A DNA stretch of 64,000 nucleotides, from NCBI GenBank assembly GCA_964035545.1, contig OZ037765.1:29872004-29936003 (forward strand), in the 5' to 3' direction. The notes under the pieces are model-generated. The model saw only the letters and a program-made list of their open reading frames with translations, was not told the origin of the DNA and ran no database searches. The stretch's first letter is position 1; every line of letters starts with the position of its first letter. The position numbers and the translations under genes are program-made. Positions 1 through 19,503 of this stretch are shown piece after piece. The stretch is from Bugula neritina (Eukaryota > Bryozoa > Gymnolaemata > Cheilostomatida > Bugulidae).

Positions 1-222
1 TGCTGTAATTAACCAATTACCCTTTCAGTGTCGATGGTGGTATAAAATGTATAGCTTATTTTTTGAATGCATTCTGCTATTTCTAAGCATGGAAAGCCAG
101 TCTATTTTCATGTCAACATTAATAAGGGGTGTGGCTCTATGTTTTTATAAATTGTGATTTTTATTTTTGTTTATGACGGCTTTCACTTCACTCCTAGAAT
201 ATTGTTTAATGTGTTATTATAG
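1..222 (+). other. Intron leading into the first visible exon
   Basis: There is no coding signal. The segment ends in a splice acceptor (TTATTATAG at 222). The last roughly 30 bases closely match the acceptor region before the second exon copy (1040-1070), so the exon duplication included flanking intron sequence. Confidence 0.5.
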
Positions 223-3200
223 GATTGCTGCCTGGTGCCAGGGGCTCTAGCCCTCCACATGCTACTGGACAGATACCCTCATGTCCAAGCTATTACAGTG
301 CCACTAATATATTTAGTGAGACAACTGTCCCTCATGTACCAGAAGCGCCACCTGGTGGCTTCGTGTTACCGAAAGCTCCCGAGCGGCTGCCCAGCCCTGC
401 AAGCAGTCCTGCGCCCAGTGACCAGAGTGCTGTTAGTGGGAATTCCCTCTACTCTATGGTCTATAATGATGCCCAGCCCTCTTCTACAGAGAGCTCTCTC
501 TTCAGTGCTTCGTCTGCTGATGCCGCTGCATCTCAGACCTCTCTACAATGTGTGCCTCAAACGCTGCCTCTGCCAGGAGACAGAGCTTCAGGTGGTGACA
601 GCCCTCTGCGCTATGTCCCAGAAGTACCTGGAAGGCTGCCTAGTCCTAGCAGCAGTCACATGCTTTCTCATCCAAACCATTTCACATCTGACAGTGAAAC
701 TGCTATTCCAACTCCTCAGCAACTGCCCACTGTTGAAGCCGGGAGTTCTCAAGGTTTCACAGCTGATCTACACTCGCGTGCCTCGCCGCGTGTTAGAGGA
801 TGTTCTGCGTTTGATGCTCCAGCTCCAAAGAGAGCTGTTACTCATGCTGCCACTCCAGCTCCAAAGAGAGCTGCTACTCATGCTGCCATGTCCTCTGCAG
901 CAGAATCTCCTGCCTCAACCTCTTACATGGCAGATCCTTACTCTCTATCCAATACTTCAGGTATCTCCATTTCTTTCTAGTGGTAAATCACAGAGTGAAT
1001 GCATTTTCTTATTGTCACTGACAGTCTCAATTTTCTATTTCTTTAAATATTGTTTAATGTATTATTATAGGATTGCTGCCTAATGCCAGGGGCTCTAGCC
1101 CTCCACATGCTACTGGACAGATACCCTCATGTCCAAGCTATTACAGTGCCACTAATATATTTAGTGAGTCAACTGACCCTCATGTACCAGAAGCGCCACC
1201 TGGCGGCTTCATCTTACCGAAAGCTCCCGAGCGGCTGCCCAGCCCTGCAAGCAGTCCTGCGCCCAGTGATAGAAACTGTTATACAGCCACTAGTGTCGAT
1301 GGCAACTCGGATGTGCCAAATATTCTGCCCTCCGCTGAAGGCAGCAGCCAAAGTTTCACAGCCGGCAGCAGCAATCAAGACTCACAAGACACGACAATGC
1401 CTCGTTCGAGCAGCACAGACTCACTTGATGTGCAGAGTGTGTCCGGGGGAGACCACATTACGTCTCATGCGTCACATGTCCCTCACCTTCCTCACACCGT
1501 CATTCATCTAGGAGATCACTTCTCTGTCGCAACTGATAATGTTGCAGGTATTGCATCTCTAGTTACTAATGCGCTGTATTACTTGTATTATATTCTGTGT
1601 GTTCTCAAATGTCATCTTAACAACTTCATGGTTGCTTTTAGTTATTTCACTGCATAATTTAGCTATATATCTTAATGCAAGTTGTGCGCTGTGCTTGGCT
1701 CATAGAATTTAGTTCACATGGTGTGACGGCGTTTAAGTTTCATAGTTTGTATTCCATTGATTTACGTGTTAACAGGTGAGAATGAATTCTCGCACCCTTT
1801 AAATGAAGTAAATGAAAATCTCCTTTTTGATGAAACAGTAACTGGCAACTCTCAAGAAGTTGCTGATGCATTTAACCAGCCAAATCTAGCAAATAATGGT
1901 GACTATACAGCTGTTATTTCATATTCTCAAAGTTCTGTAAAAGTGCCCAGAATTCATGTCTGAAGCAATGCGTTGCCTTAAAGTATTTGTTTTCACACTC
2001 TTTGTGATGAAATTATATTCTTCTTTATATGCCAAGCCTCTAGTCTTTAGCTAAGTATTTATTGCACTTTTCATCTTTACAGAATTTGCTAGCGGCTCAA
2101 CAATTAGTCACAATGTCCCACATTATGACTCCCTGCCTGAATATGAAGCCTTGCGGATTCAGGTACTACCTATCAGACCCAACAACCCGGGTAAGCAGGT
2201 TCAAAATTGTGTAAAATATACCAACCATCTATGATATTGTAATAAACTGAGTATTTATATCGTCTCTGAGATTTTCTGTTTGGTTTGTTAGCATCTAACA
2301 ATGTACTCGCCGAGGGGAATTATCTCACGGAGTCTGTGAACCAACCCGCTGCTCAATCTCCGACAGCCACAGATCACAGCAGTGATGAGGATGATGGGGG
2401 TGGCGGGATGTCCCACCTTCGAGTTGAGCAACTCGTAGCCTCAGGCACCGTCTACCAAGGTCATCCACTCTACGGTGAAAACGACCTGCTGCTCAACTAC
2501 ATTCACCCCAACCCTGATCTGCGGCCAGAGCATTTCCTCGCCAGCGCTCCTCATCACCGCCGAGTCCCTGAGGACCCGGATGAGTTGAACCACCTGATGA
2601 ACAGAGTGACTAACGGTATTCACAGAGACTTTCTCACTCTAAGAAGAGCAGGTGAGCATAACTTCTGATAGTTTTCTGCTAGCTATTTTAGTATTGTATA
2701 TTCTCTCATTGATAATTCTATTGAATACATTTGATAGGAATGTCATTGAATTTAAAATGTAGGCAGGTTGCGGTTTTTATTAAATTACTTTGTAGACAGG
2801 AAATTGAGCTTCCGTAACTTGCGCCAAAAATGCTTCATCCTCGAATCTAGATTTTTCTGCTTTATAATAATAATAGAGTTTTTTCAATTCCAACTTATTT
2901 AGATACTAATTAGTTTCCTGCTACTTTAGTGTAAAGAGATGGCAACGAGCATGCAGTCTGTTGCAGTAGCTATGCTAGTTACCATGCACCAATATATGTA
3001 TCACAGCATGTCGTATCTTACATGTATCATATTCTGCAGCTGTCGAGGCAGAGAGTCCTATCAGCTACTCGCCGCTGCCGGTGTCTCCTGCTCCCGAAGC
3101 CTCACCTCAGCACACTGCAGGTAGGCAGCACCTTTCAGGGACTCAGCTGACAGTCTGGGCAGCTTGAACCAAATGACTCAGTGTTGGTATAGAATTACAG

Positions 3201-4802
3201 ATTTACTGTAACTTATTTTCATTTGCTAAAACAGTTCTGCCGTACCATTTAGATACAGATATGGATTCTGATGACTCGGATGTAGTGTTTGTCTCCTACA
3301 ATCCACCACCTACAGAGCCACCGCCTACAGAGCCACCACCTACAGAGCCACCACCTACAGAGCCACCACCTACAGAGCCACCACCTACAGAACCACCACC
3401 TACAGAGTCCCCATTCCCTTCTCTATCAGAGCTCTTTCCTCTTATTTCTCGTTCTTATTTAACATCTCCTACATTTACCCGTATGTTGATTTTATGTTCA
3501 TTACTATTCAATCGTTAGTTGCACAGTTTTAGAATAATTTAATAAGGCGAATAGTTATTAATTTAAATACTTGTTTTGATAGCTAAACCTAAATAGAATA
3601 TATACTGTACTGTTATAATAACTTCTAGAATCTGGGACCACTGAAAGCAGCTCTGATATCGTAACTCCAAGTCCCACTTCTGATCAGACCCAGCGAAGTC
3701 CCGGTTTGTAACAAATTTTCTGATATTTATGCTATCTTATAGGAGTTATACTATCTTACAGGAGTTATACTATCTTACAGGAGTTATACTATCTTACAGG
3801 AGTTATGCTATCTTATAAGAGTTATACTATCTTACAGGTATTGCCGGCCGCCTCAGGTCAACTACTCGTCGTCGTAGAGCTGCGATTATGGCAACACGTA
3901 GACTTCGAGCTCTTTACGAGTCTCAGTCTGACGATGAAACTTCTGACCCAATAACCGTGTCTTCATCGTCCTCCGATGTTGCTGTTGTGTCATCTTCTAC
4001 AACTGCTGACCCCTCTACATCAGACGCTGCCGACCCCTCCACATCATACGCTGCCGACCCTTCCATATCAGACGCTGCCGACCCTTCCACATCAGAAACT
4101 GCCGACACTACTGCTAGCTCCAGTTTGCAGACCAGCCGTCCAGTTACATTTGAAGCTACCACTGCTTCAGAAACTGTCAATTCTGCTACTTATGAAGTTA
4201 CACCCGACTCCGTTTCAGAACCTACCCAATCTGTTTCTGTGGAATTTACTGCGCCTTTGGTACTAGAAGCTGTTGATGCTTCCGCTTTTAGCGCAAGTGA
4301 TTTTCCAACAGCAGCTCTCTACATTCCAGGCGCCACTCTGGGCAACCAACTCATAGCAGTTGAGTTGTATGGTCCCGAGACCATCGTATGTCCGTATCAT
4401 GTTGCAGATACCGAGAGTTTAGCTTCTGAGAGCACATCAGCTGACGTAACATCTCCCTCTAACTTTCCAAACACCTCTTACTCCGATGGGCCTTCAACCT
4501 CAGATGGGCCCTCAACCTCAGATGGCCCCTCTACTTCCGATGGACCCTCTACCTCCGATGGGAGGAGAGCCACTGGGTTCGGCCGACCACCAGTGTTTGA
4601 TTATGATTCCGATTCCAGTATGGAAGTTGACGAGTTTCCTCCCAGACCTGTGGCTACGAGACGCAGACACTCTTCTAGCTCTGATGTAAATATCTCACGT
4701 CTTCTTGTTCAGCTAGGTGTGAAGTTTGGTTACCAGCGGTGTAGGCACCTCATGCTGGTTGGTGGCTACACTCTTGTAACTAAACTTCAGACTCTAAATT
4801 AG
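223..4802 (+). CDS. Unrecognised Ser/Thr/Pro-rich protein, 3' part of gene (nine exons)
   Basis: I do not recognise this gene. Exons join at 223-960, 1071-1547, 1776-1898, 2083-2190, 2292-2651, 3040-3120, 3235-3480, 3629-3703 and 3838-4802. Every internal junction is phase 1, usually a G before the GT donor, and the joined frame stays open for about 1,056 codons to a TAG at 4800-4802. The first exon needs a preceding exon, so the gene starts left of the window. The product looks largely disordered. It has a duplicated Pro/Ser-rich block (exons 1 and 2), an acidic run (SSDEDDGGGG) in exon 5, seven PPPTE repeats in exon 7, and an Arg-rich stretch followed by ADPSTSD and SDGPST repeats in the last exon. 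Exon 5 has the most globular-looking segment (LLLNYIHPNPDLRPEHFL). No enzyme motif or membrane segment is visible. The last exon contains a possible further donor (CTAG|GTGTGA near 4715), so the true C-terminus could differ. Exon structure is well supported; function is unknown. Confidence 0.72.
3303..3407 (+). repeat. Coding 15-bp tandem repeat, seven PPPTE units
   Basis: Seven in-frame copies of CCACCACCTACAGAG lie in exon 7 of the first gene, differing only at isolated positions (a CCG, a GAA). The near-identity at third codon positions points to recent expansion by slippage or unequal exchange rather than protein-level constraint alone. Confidence 0.9.
3732..3838 (+). repeat. 19-bp tandem repeat that multiplies a splice acceptor
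   Basis: About 5.6 copies of the unit CTATCTTACAGGAGTTATA start at 3732, 3751, 3770, 3789, 3808 and 3827. The last, partial copy supplies the polypyrimidine tract and AG used by the final exon at 3838. Copies two to four carry the identical TCTTACAG|G acceptor; the first has TATAG and the fifth has lost the AG (TATAA). Confidence 0.9.
4480..4563 (+). repeat. Coding 18-bp repeat, SDGPST units
   Basis: Five in-frame units encode Ser-Asp-Gly-Pro-Ser-Thr near the C-terminal part of the first gene. A related but more diverged 21-bp ADPSTSD array lies at about 4003-4110 in the same exon. Both encode disordered, Ser/Thr-rich protein. Confidence 0.8.
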
Positions 4803-7800
4803 CTTGCAGTTGTTCTGTTTGTATGTTCTGTCTTGTTTGTTCAAAGTTCACATGGTTATTTATTTTTTAGTTATTTTTTATTTATTTTTTTAATTTTGCT
4901 ATAAACTAATGTTTTATGTACCAGACTAATTTCTCCATTTCCTCAAGTTATATCTCTATAAAATGCTTTTTGATGTGCATTTTGCAATCCTTATACTTCG
5001 GTGTCAAGAAGGCTTTGTTTTTTTAAATTTAGGAGTTGTTATACTTGTTTTATATGCCAGTTGATTTTATTATGGTAGTTGTCTACTCTCTGTTTGAGTA
5101 GTCTAGCATGAAATCACATACAGATATCGGTATGCCAATTATCATGTGGAACCGGCTGGGAACTAAAATATAATATGCTTAATTATGATAAGCCTATACC
5201 CTAACTACATGATTACTTATTATAAGTATTCAAAGTGGAAATGACTGCCATGTACCCAACTTAGTGGTTATTATTATAATTATCTTAGAGGCTTGCCTGA
5301 TAGTGTGGTGTCTAAACTGAATAGGTATATTAAAACATGACTTAAATGCATATGGAATTGAATACAACACTCCTCGTTCAAACCAACATCTACTTGTTGT
5401 AAAGCATGCTTTGTGAAAGATGACACTGGCCACGGTTGAATTTAGTTTTGTTAGTATGGCAAACACTACTCTTTCTGGGAAATCACTTTACATCAACTGT
5501 GCTGTTTATGCTTGAATAGAAATGCAAATACTGCTGTGAAATATCAATCTCCACTTAGTTCAACTTTTTTATAGTTATAATTGTACTCAATAAGACTATT
5601 GCTGCAACTGATTGTAATCAATCTTTCTTTGTTTGACATGCTCAGGCGCCTGCTAGTAATCTATGAATAAATATTTGGGGAGTTGTTGGTCCTACACTGA
5701 AGAAAGGCAAAAGATAGCCCTAGTTCTAATTAGAGTTTAGTTTAGTAAGTAGAGTAGGTATGTACAACTGAGTGGCAGTTTAATGCTTACAAGCTGTCAA
5801 CTGCTGAACAGTATTGATCACTGTAAGCTTCCAGAACTTTCCAACAGGAAACATTCTGCCTAAAAGTAGTTGCTAAATATTTTGGTCACATATTACAACA
5901 GTGGTTTCACCATCCTACATTTTTGTAGTTTCTGTGGCACAAAGTGTTAGTTGGGTGAGGAGTTAGCTACTATGGCGTTTTGAGTTAGTCCCTCTGAGTT
6001 TTATCTGTTCAGATGACATGCAGTCAGAATAGGGTTGAAACTTTGAAACTGCAGCTGTAATAAAATTTATCTGAAGAATTTGACTGCTGCCATAATTAAT
6101 GACTTGATGTAGTTTTACCAATTATCATAATTTCTTATAATTATTCTCTCAAGAATGATGAGATATTGTTGAATACGATTGACTAATGAAATAATGGCCT
6201 TATATTTTACTCATTGCACTAAGGATGTGAGCTAGCTTCCAGTGTAGCCTGATTTCTAATCAAGTTGTGGGTTGCTGTCTAGTAAGTTTCTCTTGCCCTT
6301 CAACTGTGGCATTTCATTTACATAAAGTTGCATATTCTATTATGTTGGTCTGCTCTCTCTGTATCCCATACTTAGTACGAAGTAGTACTTGGCGAGTGTC
6401 ACTACTGCTATGGTATAATATACCAGCATATGTAATAATATAAACATAATTCCCTCATAATCATTGCTTCTGGTGATAATTACAATCCTGATCAGCTAGA
6501 GGAGCTTTCAGCTGCTCTTTGACTATGCTTGAGCCGAGAATGCTGACAAGCGGTTCAATACCAGTTGTACCGAAATATGAGATTTCTGAGCTTGGTTTTA
6601 TGCAGTTTCAATATTTTAAGAAAAGCTTTAAAAGTTGCCCACCCTTGGAGTAAAACTGTATGAACCTTATTTACTGACACTGATCTATTATTGTCGCAGC
6701 ATTCTCTGCCTTCTGTGGGCTTGCCTAACATAGATTTTATAATAGAAATTGCCTGTCCTTGAAGCAGAGCTCTACACTTGAAAGGCAAAATTTAAAATCG
6801 TATTTTAAGCTGAAGGGTTGCATATTAATCATAGTATAGCGATGACTGTTTTTAAACTTGTTTTTCCAGTTGAATCAAGTTGCTGGGTGTTGCAATTCAC
6901 TGTAACTTTCATAGCTGTTACAGTATACCCAGTCTATAATTATTCCTCCTGTCACATTCAACTTCCTACAGGCTATGATTCTGGGCTCGTCATGGCAACT
7001 AGTGCTACCTACTCATACTACTCGGCTTGGTAGCTAATGGTTGGTTGGTAGACTCCCTGTAGTGCAGGTTTCTTGAACATTCATATTGCTAAGGAAATTA
7101 TCCTCCTTTTAACCAAAAAATATACATTAGTCTTGAGAATATTATTTATGTATGGCTATATGCATGGTAATGGAACTCTTCACTGGATTCTAGCAAATCA
7201 AAGGCTTCATTTATGAGAGATAACTTCTCTTTAATTTCATCTGCTTCAAATCTGTATCACATTGACCTAGTTGCCATGTTTGACAGCTGTTATATTATTA
7301 GGCTTGGATGGCAGAATGTGCTATGCTGGCGGATTGTGTATTCCAATAAATTAATATTACAACGTGCTGGTCCACAGAATCTTGCCCGTCCTGTGTTACT
7401 TAGAAGGTGTGATGCATTGCTCTCTAATCTAGGTACTTAGTTAGGAGTTTTACATCATTGCATGGCGTAGATCCTCCTTAAGCTTTAGCAGCTTTCCTCA
7501 ACAAACTTCTATTATCCGAACTCCCAGCAGGCGCAGATATTATGCTCTTGAGTTGTGGTTAATGAAGGCTTTTTATCAGCAGGGCTGACTACGCAGAATG
7601 TCTTTGTATTCTGCTAGTTTGCACTCACGCAGTAAATACTATCAGCTGCTTCTCCTAGTGGGCTAATATAATAGCTAGCTAGGCATTGTGGGATTGACCA
7701 AGCAAAACATTGAAGCGATATGAATCAATAAGCATTTGCATCTAATCTAGTTCAACTACATAGGCGCTGGCTGGCAAGTAGTACGGTAGTCAAGCGATAG

Positions 7801-8310
7801 TACGGTTAGTAGCTGGGAGTAAATCTAACTCTACTCGGATTTATTATAAGCCGTGGCAACTACTAGGAGAGTTTTTATTTATCTACAAACTGACGCACCT
7901 GGTTTTGTGGAATATCAGCTATAAGAAGAGTAACCGAGATAATATTCTTGTAGTCATTGAACAGTCAAAGCCAGCAAACTCTTAACTAACTCAATATCTG
8001 AGACTAAACAACTTGCCACTCGGAGTCGTACTGCAATAGTTGTAACCATTCGTAGTTGAAGTTCAACGGATAAATCGCAGTCAGTCATCGGATATATGGT
8101 CAAGTTGCTAGGTGAAGTTGCAGCGTTGAGTTTTAGTCTATAACTTGAACAATATTATTTCAGTTACATCGTCGTTTGCTCTACTGTGTTGGATACCTGG
8201 ATTTATCGAGTACCATATTAATTCCAATAATCAACGAGTACCAGAAACCTCTAGTGGATGGTGATTTGATTTCTACACCATCTTTATCTTGACTGAGATT
8301 TGGCCGATCC
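4803..8310. other. Intergenic region between the first gene and the RNF38/44-like gene
   Basis: I see no conserved coding sequence in these 3.5 kb. The first part is probably 3' UTR of the upstream gene: T-rich, with an AATAAA at 5666-5671. The last few hundred bases before 8311 probably contain 5' UTR and promoter of the RING gene. A possible acceptor with coding-like exon start lies near 8160, but no homologous protein sequence is recognisable there. Short open frames in the region have no compositional or family support. Confidence 0.5.
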
Positions 8311-15013
<6,703 letters not shown>

Positions 15014-17308
15014 GTGATGTCACTTTGTAAATTATGCTGCCACCCAATTCATTCAGCTGTTTGTTAACTGAAAACGAAGCCAGTTTAATCAAAGTTACTC
15101 CCAGATTCAGAGTACAAAGTGAAGAAAAATGACTGAGTAGTTCTACTGGGATAGCAAATTACGGACTATCCAAATACAGTAGAAGTATATATTGTACTCG
15201 AGTTGTAACTGCAGCTACTAAAATAACAGGAAGATTTAAGCATGCTACAATTTAGTGCTTTTCCCAATGCCAAGCATAAGATGATTCTATAGATGCCTTT
15301 TAGATGCCATGTCTTGGCATAGTTGCATTACTAAATTGGTACTTGTTAGCCTTTGAAATGTTGAATGTGTCTATAAGCATGTGCTGAACTTAGAACTAAT
15401 GCTATACATGTATGTACAGTCTCATGTATTTTATGTCCATATGTCTGGCAAATAGCTTACTTAAATATAATATTATAGTTTAAATTTATATTATAGTTTA
15501 GTCAAATATTTTAGAATGGAACAATCATAAACATTGCATACACAAAGGGATATATTGCAATGTGTATTTCAATTTTTTGCGGTCTCAAATGTACTTTTTT
15601 TTCTGTAATTGTAGAGTTTTAAATAGTTGCTACCTCTTAGGATAGATTTCCATACGCACTTCCACTGTTGATTCAGGTAGTGCGTTATTGTAGTGTACTT
15701 GCAGTGGCAACTTAGCAATGTTATTTTTGCTCTATTTTATTAAATAAATGGCTCACATTTAAACAATATTTGGTCTTTTAAACTCCACAAATGACAGTGT
15801 GTAATCTATGATCTTCAAATTAGCATTTTTATGAGACAAAATTTATCAAGTGTGTAATGCTCTCAGCTAGGTTTCCTAAGGGACGTCAAAAGGTTGATTC
15901 ACTGCAGCTACTTTGTGCCAGTCGAAAGTTATGGCAAGCTTCATTTATCCTCATCTCGATGTAGAAATATGCTAGTGCTTCGCTATTTCAAGTTGTAATA
16001 TGCAAGTAGCTAGTAGTACATGGAACAAGGCATATAAGATTCAATAGTTTGTCACTCATATTCATGCAACAACCTATCACATGTTAATCTTCAATTCACA
16101 AAAATCTTGAGCTTTTATTTGATGGTTTCTCCTGCTTTGAACAGAGCTACTTCAAACAGTGAAGTAGAGAAATATGAAGAAGTTTTGAAACAATCCTTTC
16201 AATTAGCAATGATAGAACTAAGATGCCAATGGTGTGGTTAAATACCAGGTTTCTAAACTAACCATTCTAAGATTAAATGACTTCATACAAACACCCCACC
16301 AGCTGCATCTAATTGATGGCAAGACTGCCTCAAGTATTATGCCTGCTTTTTAAATCTATAGAACTACAGGCCTCGAAGGGACTTCAATACACCTCTCTTG
16401 TCCCTATAAAAACTCTCAACTTGTCTTACTCTATACTCAGTCTGAAAATAGTAGCCACTTCAATACGTTTAGTTGCTGCTGTTGTAGAATGCAAAGTAGA
16501 TGCTCTCGTATCTACAAAAATATAATTGTCCTCATCAAAATGCTTTGGTCTTTGGACGCACATTTTAAATACGATGCTTTATTGAGCTATATACTCAAAG
16601 GACCATCAATTACATGTCACAAACCTGATAAAATCATAAGAGCTGTTTGTATAAAAAAAAAACCAATGAAGTATTCTGACATTCTCTAATTGTTGCGGGC
16701 AGATGATCTATGCAAGCTAAATCATATTCTTTTACTCTAATTGCCCATCACCAATAATTGTTACCATTGAAAGACTGAAAGAAAATGGACAATCAAGAAT
16801 ATTATGCTGGCATAAAACACAATGCCAGGTTGCTTAACCAATATAGATAAGAGAATCTTGAGTTTACCACTAACAGATATGTCTGCGTTGCTTAGTAGAA
16901 CTCTATACCACCCTCTAAGATGAGTAAACTTATTTTCCACATGTCACGTGTTGGTTACTTAAATGTTGTGAAACTTAATATTTATGATGGGATTGATATA
17001 GCCGTTGGTTGTATTCTTATACTTTGAATTGGCTCCATATTTGCATCAGTCTATTTAGGTGAAGCAACTTATGGTTGTATTAGCAGAACTAATAATGCAG
17101 TACCGGACCAATGAGTCAAGGAAATATCTAATCATGTAAATTCTAGAGCTTAATGTGACTAAGCACCTTCTATATGTTGTAACATCCTTAAATATTTTGT
17201 AGCCAATGTATATAGTTAACAAACGTGTCAGTATAATATATCATACCTCTCAAGTCTTACCAAATAGTATTTACTACTAAAAAGTATTACCAATGAAACT
17301 AAAACTTT
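15014..17308. other. 3' UTR and intergenic sequence
   Basis: After the RING gene stop I see AT-rich sequence with no recognisable protein, RNA gene or intact repeat. Short open frames around 16313-16689 show no family resemblance or splice-supported continuation. Confidence 0.5.
15743..15748 (+). terminator. Putative poly(A) signal of the RING gene
   Basis: An AATAAA lies about 730 bp after the RING gene stop codon, in AT-rich sequence. It is the clearest canonical hexamer in this 3' flank, but other sites could be used. Confidence 0.4.
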
Positions 17309-17395
17309 GGGGAGTTATAGCTCAATGGGTATTACATCAGCTCTTAGTGAATCACAGAGTGTAGGTTGGACTTATCTGTCCACATAGGCATGCAT
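17309..17395 (+). repeat. tRNA-like sequence, probable SINE head
   Basis: The stretch GGAGTTATAGCTCAATGGGT looks like a tRNA 5' end with a pol III A box (TAGCTCAATGG). About 40 bases on, GGTTGGACTTA is a degenerate B box. The cloverleaf does not close properly, so a functional tRNA is unlikely and a tRNA-derived SINE or pseudogene is preferred. Confidence 0.4.
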
Positions 17396-17479
17396 TCTTA
17401 TTGAGCAAATCTCTTTGAAACTAATGAAAGTATTAAAAAAACACGAACAACACTTTTCTAAATTTAGTTTCGCACACAC

Positions 17480-17640
17480 ACCAACAGCTAGTTGAAGATA
17501 GTGGGGAAGAGAAAGAGAGGACGGCCCAAACAAAGATGGATGGACACGATAGATGACATGAAGCGTTGGGGCCTTAAATCAGAGGATGCAGAAGACCGGG
17601 AAAGATGACGGACGCTGATAGAGATTGGAAGCCTGCAGAC
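17480..17640 (+). pseudogene. LINE (non-LTR retrotransposon) reverse-transcriptase C-terminal relic
   Basis: Translation from 17501 gives a basic GKRKRGRPKQRWMD motif followed by DMKRWGLKSEDAEDRER. This is the typical 3' end of the reverse-transcriptase reading frame in several non-LTR retrotransposon clades, where RGRPxxRW is followed by an acidic DRxxWR segment. A TGA at about 17606 replaces the expected Trp of that segment. The rest of the reverse transcriptase is absent, as expected for a 5'-truncated, long-dead copy. Confidence 0.65.
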
Positions 17641-19503
17641 CGGTCACCCGTACAGGGCTACGACTGTATAAGTGTGAAAGGTGTGAATATGTTAACTACA
17701 ATAATTATGTTCAAATCAGTAAGGTTTTGTTGTATTGGGCCAACTAAACTAGTTGATGAACCACCACTTTTTAGAGTTGTTCCCTTTATTTTTATGGCAT
17801 ATAGAGTTATCATCCCTCATCATTTTGAGTTCAAACAGCCAATTATTGCTTTACTGGTAATTTTGTTTATAAATAATAGCTTTGTCAGAAATATATGCTA
17901 ATTTGTGCTGTCTTTTATATCTACAATTATGTTGATACAAATATTACAATTTTTAATTTAAATATTGTAAAAACTGTGAGGCTCATAGTTATAACCATTT
18001 TTATATTTCCAAATTATTTACAAATATTTTCATACAAGCTGCATATTTTAAGCAGCTTTTGTGGAATACTGAGCTCGTTTTTGTAAACAAGTAGCAAACT
18101 TTTTTTTGAAATCTTGAAGCTTATTTATTTTTTAATGTAATATTTAAGGAGTTGTCTGTTCATTTTTACTCTGGACAGATAATAACAAACCAAGTATATA
18201 ATAAGAATATTGTTATGCTTAAATTTATTTGAGATAAATATTATTATGTCACAAAATTAAGATTGTTAATATTGAGGTAAAAACAATTGCCATTATATTC
18301 AAATCTTTCATACTGGCCTGTTACTTATATGAAATCTAAACATAGGTACATATCTTCGTGTAAAGTCAAATAAAGTATAAGAATTTCTAAGCAGGCAAGA
18401 GGTAAACCATAGGCTTTAAATGCATCCTAAATAACTCTGCTGAAAATTGATCTTCAATCCAAGCACATCTGGCATCAAAATTAAAGAGCAGCACCCATAG
18501 TCATTGCTGCTCCTCGACTATTGACTTATAGAAACTTTGTAGAGCTCCCACTTCGGTGATCAGCTTTTTTGTTATATCAAATACCTTACTAAAAATCTTT
18601 TGTTGTTGCTCAAAGTAGTAGATCAAAATAAAAAAAGTACCTTAAATGTCAATGACCTAATAAAAGTTATTAATATGATACAAAAAGTGTAAATTTTATT
18701 GCATGTGGTTAATGGTCATTAAACATCATCTATATAGAAATGCATGCTTATTTACAAAATGTACTAAAAATATAATATAAAACTTCCAAATGAAAGCACA
18801 ATTGAACATGAAAACTAAACAAAAGAAAAGTAATAAAAGACAGCTAAAAAGCTGAAGAAAAGTTATTGTATAAAAAATAATATATCAATAACAACAAATT
18901 AATAATATTGTTAATAGCACATGCAAGTTTAAAACATGAAAAAACAATATCATATATAACAGAGTTTGTACAATATTTTGAAATTTTGCTATAAAATTTC
19001 ACTTAATAGGTATAATACATTTTTTGCAAACTTCTAATGGCTTCTTTATACAATAATAATCTCTTTTTCCCAGAACTAGGGTTATCTTCCACTTTCACAA
19101 AAAATATAATAACTAATATGGGCAGCTTACACCAACAGCAATCGTACACTAAAAAGAAAAATCCAAATACGAACTTATTAAGCTTTTTATTGGTGAATGG
19201 ATGGTTTTACAAATAATGTAACAGCAGGTGAGTAGAGGTTGGAAGACCTGCTGCTACTTGCCACAAAGCAGCATAAGTTACATACCAATAAGTATGTATT
19301 CATCAAGCCCAATACTCAATACAGTTCAATTATAGTCTTTTAGTGTGATATATTATATCCTCTTTAACCCTTGGAGTTTTGTTGGAAAGCTCGTTGGTGG
19401 CTAACACAGAGATGTTACTATATTGATTGTGACTGGATTGTTCCAAATGGCATGGCCAGCATGCAGTAGTGCATGCTTAGTGTAATTTAGAGAACATCTA
19501 AAC
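17641..19503. other. AT-rich intergenic sequence
   Basis: No gene is recognisable. The stretch from about 18600 to 19100 is extremely A/T-rich. Open frames at 17605-18086 encode hydrophobic low-complexity sequence typical of AT-rich non-coding DNA and have no family support. Confidence 0.5.
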
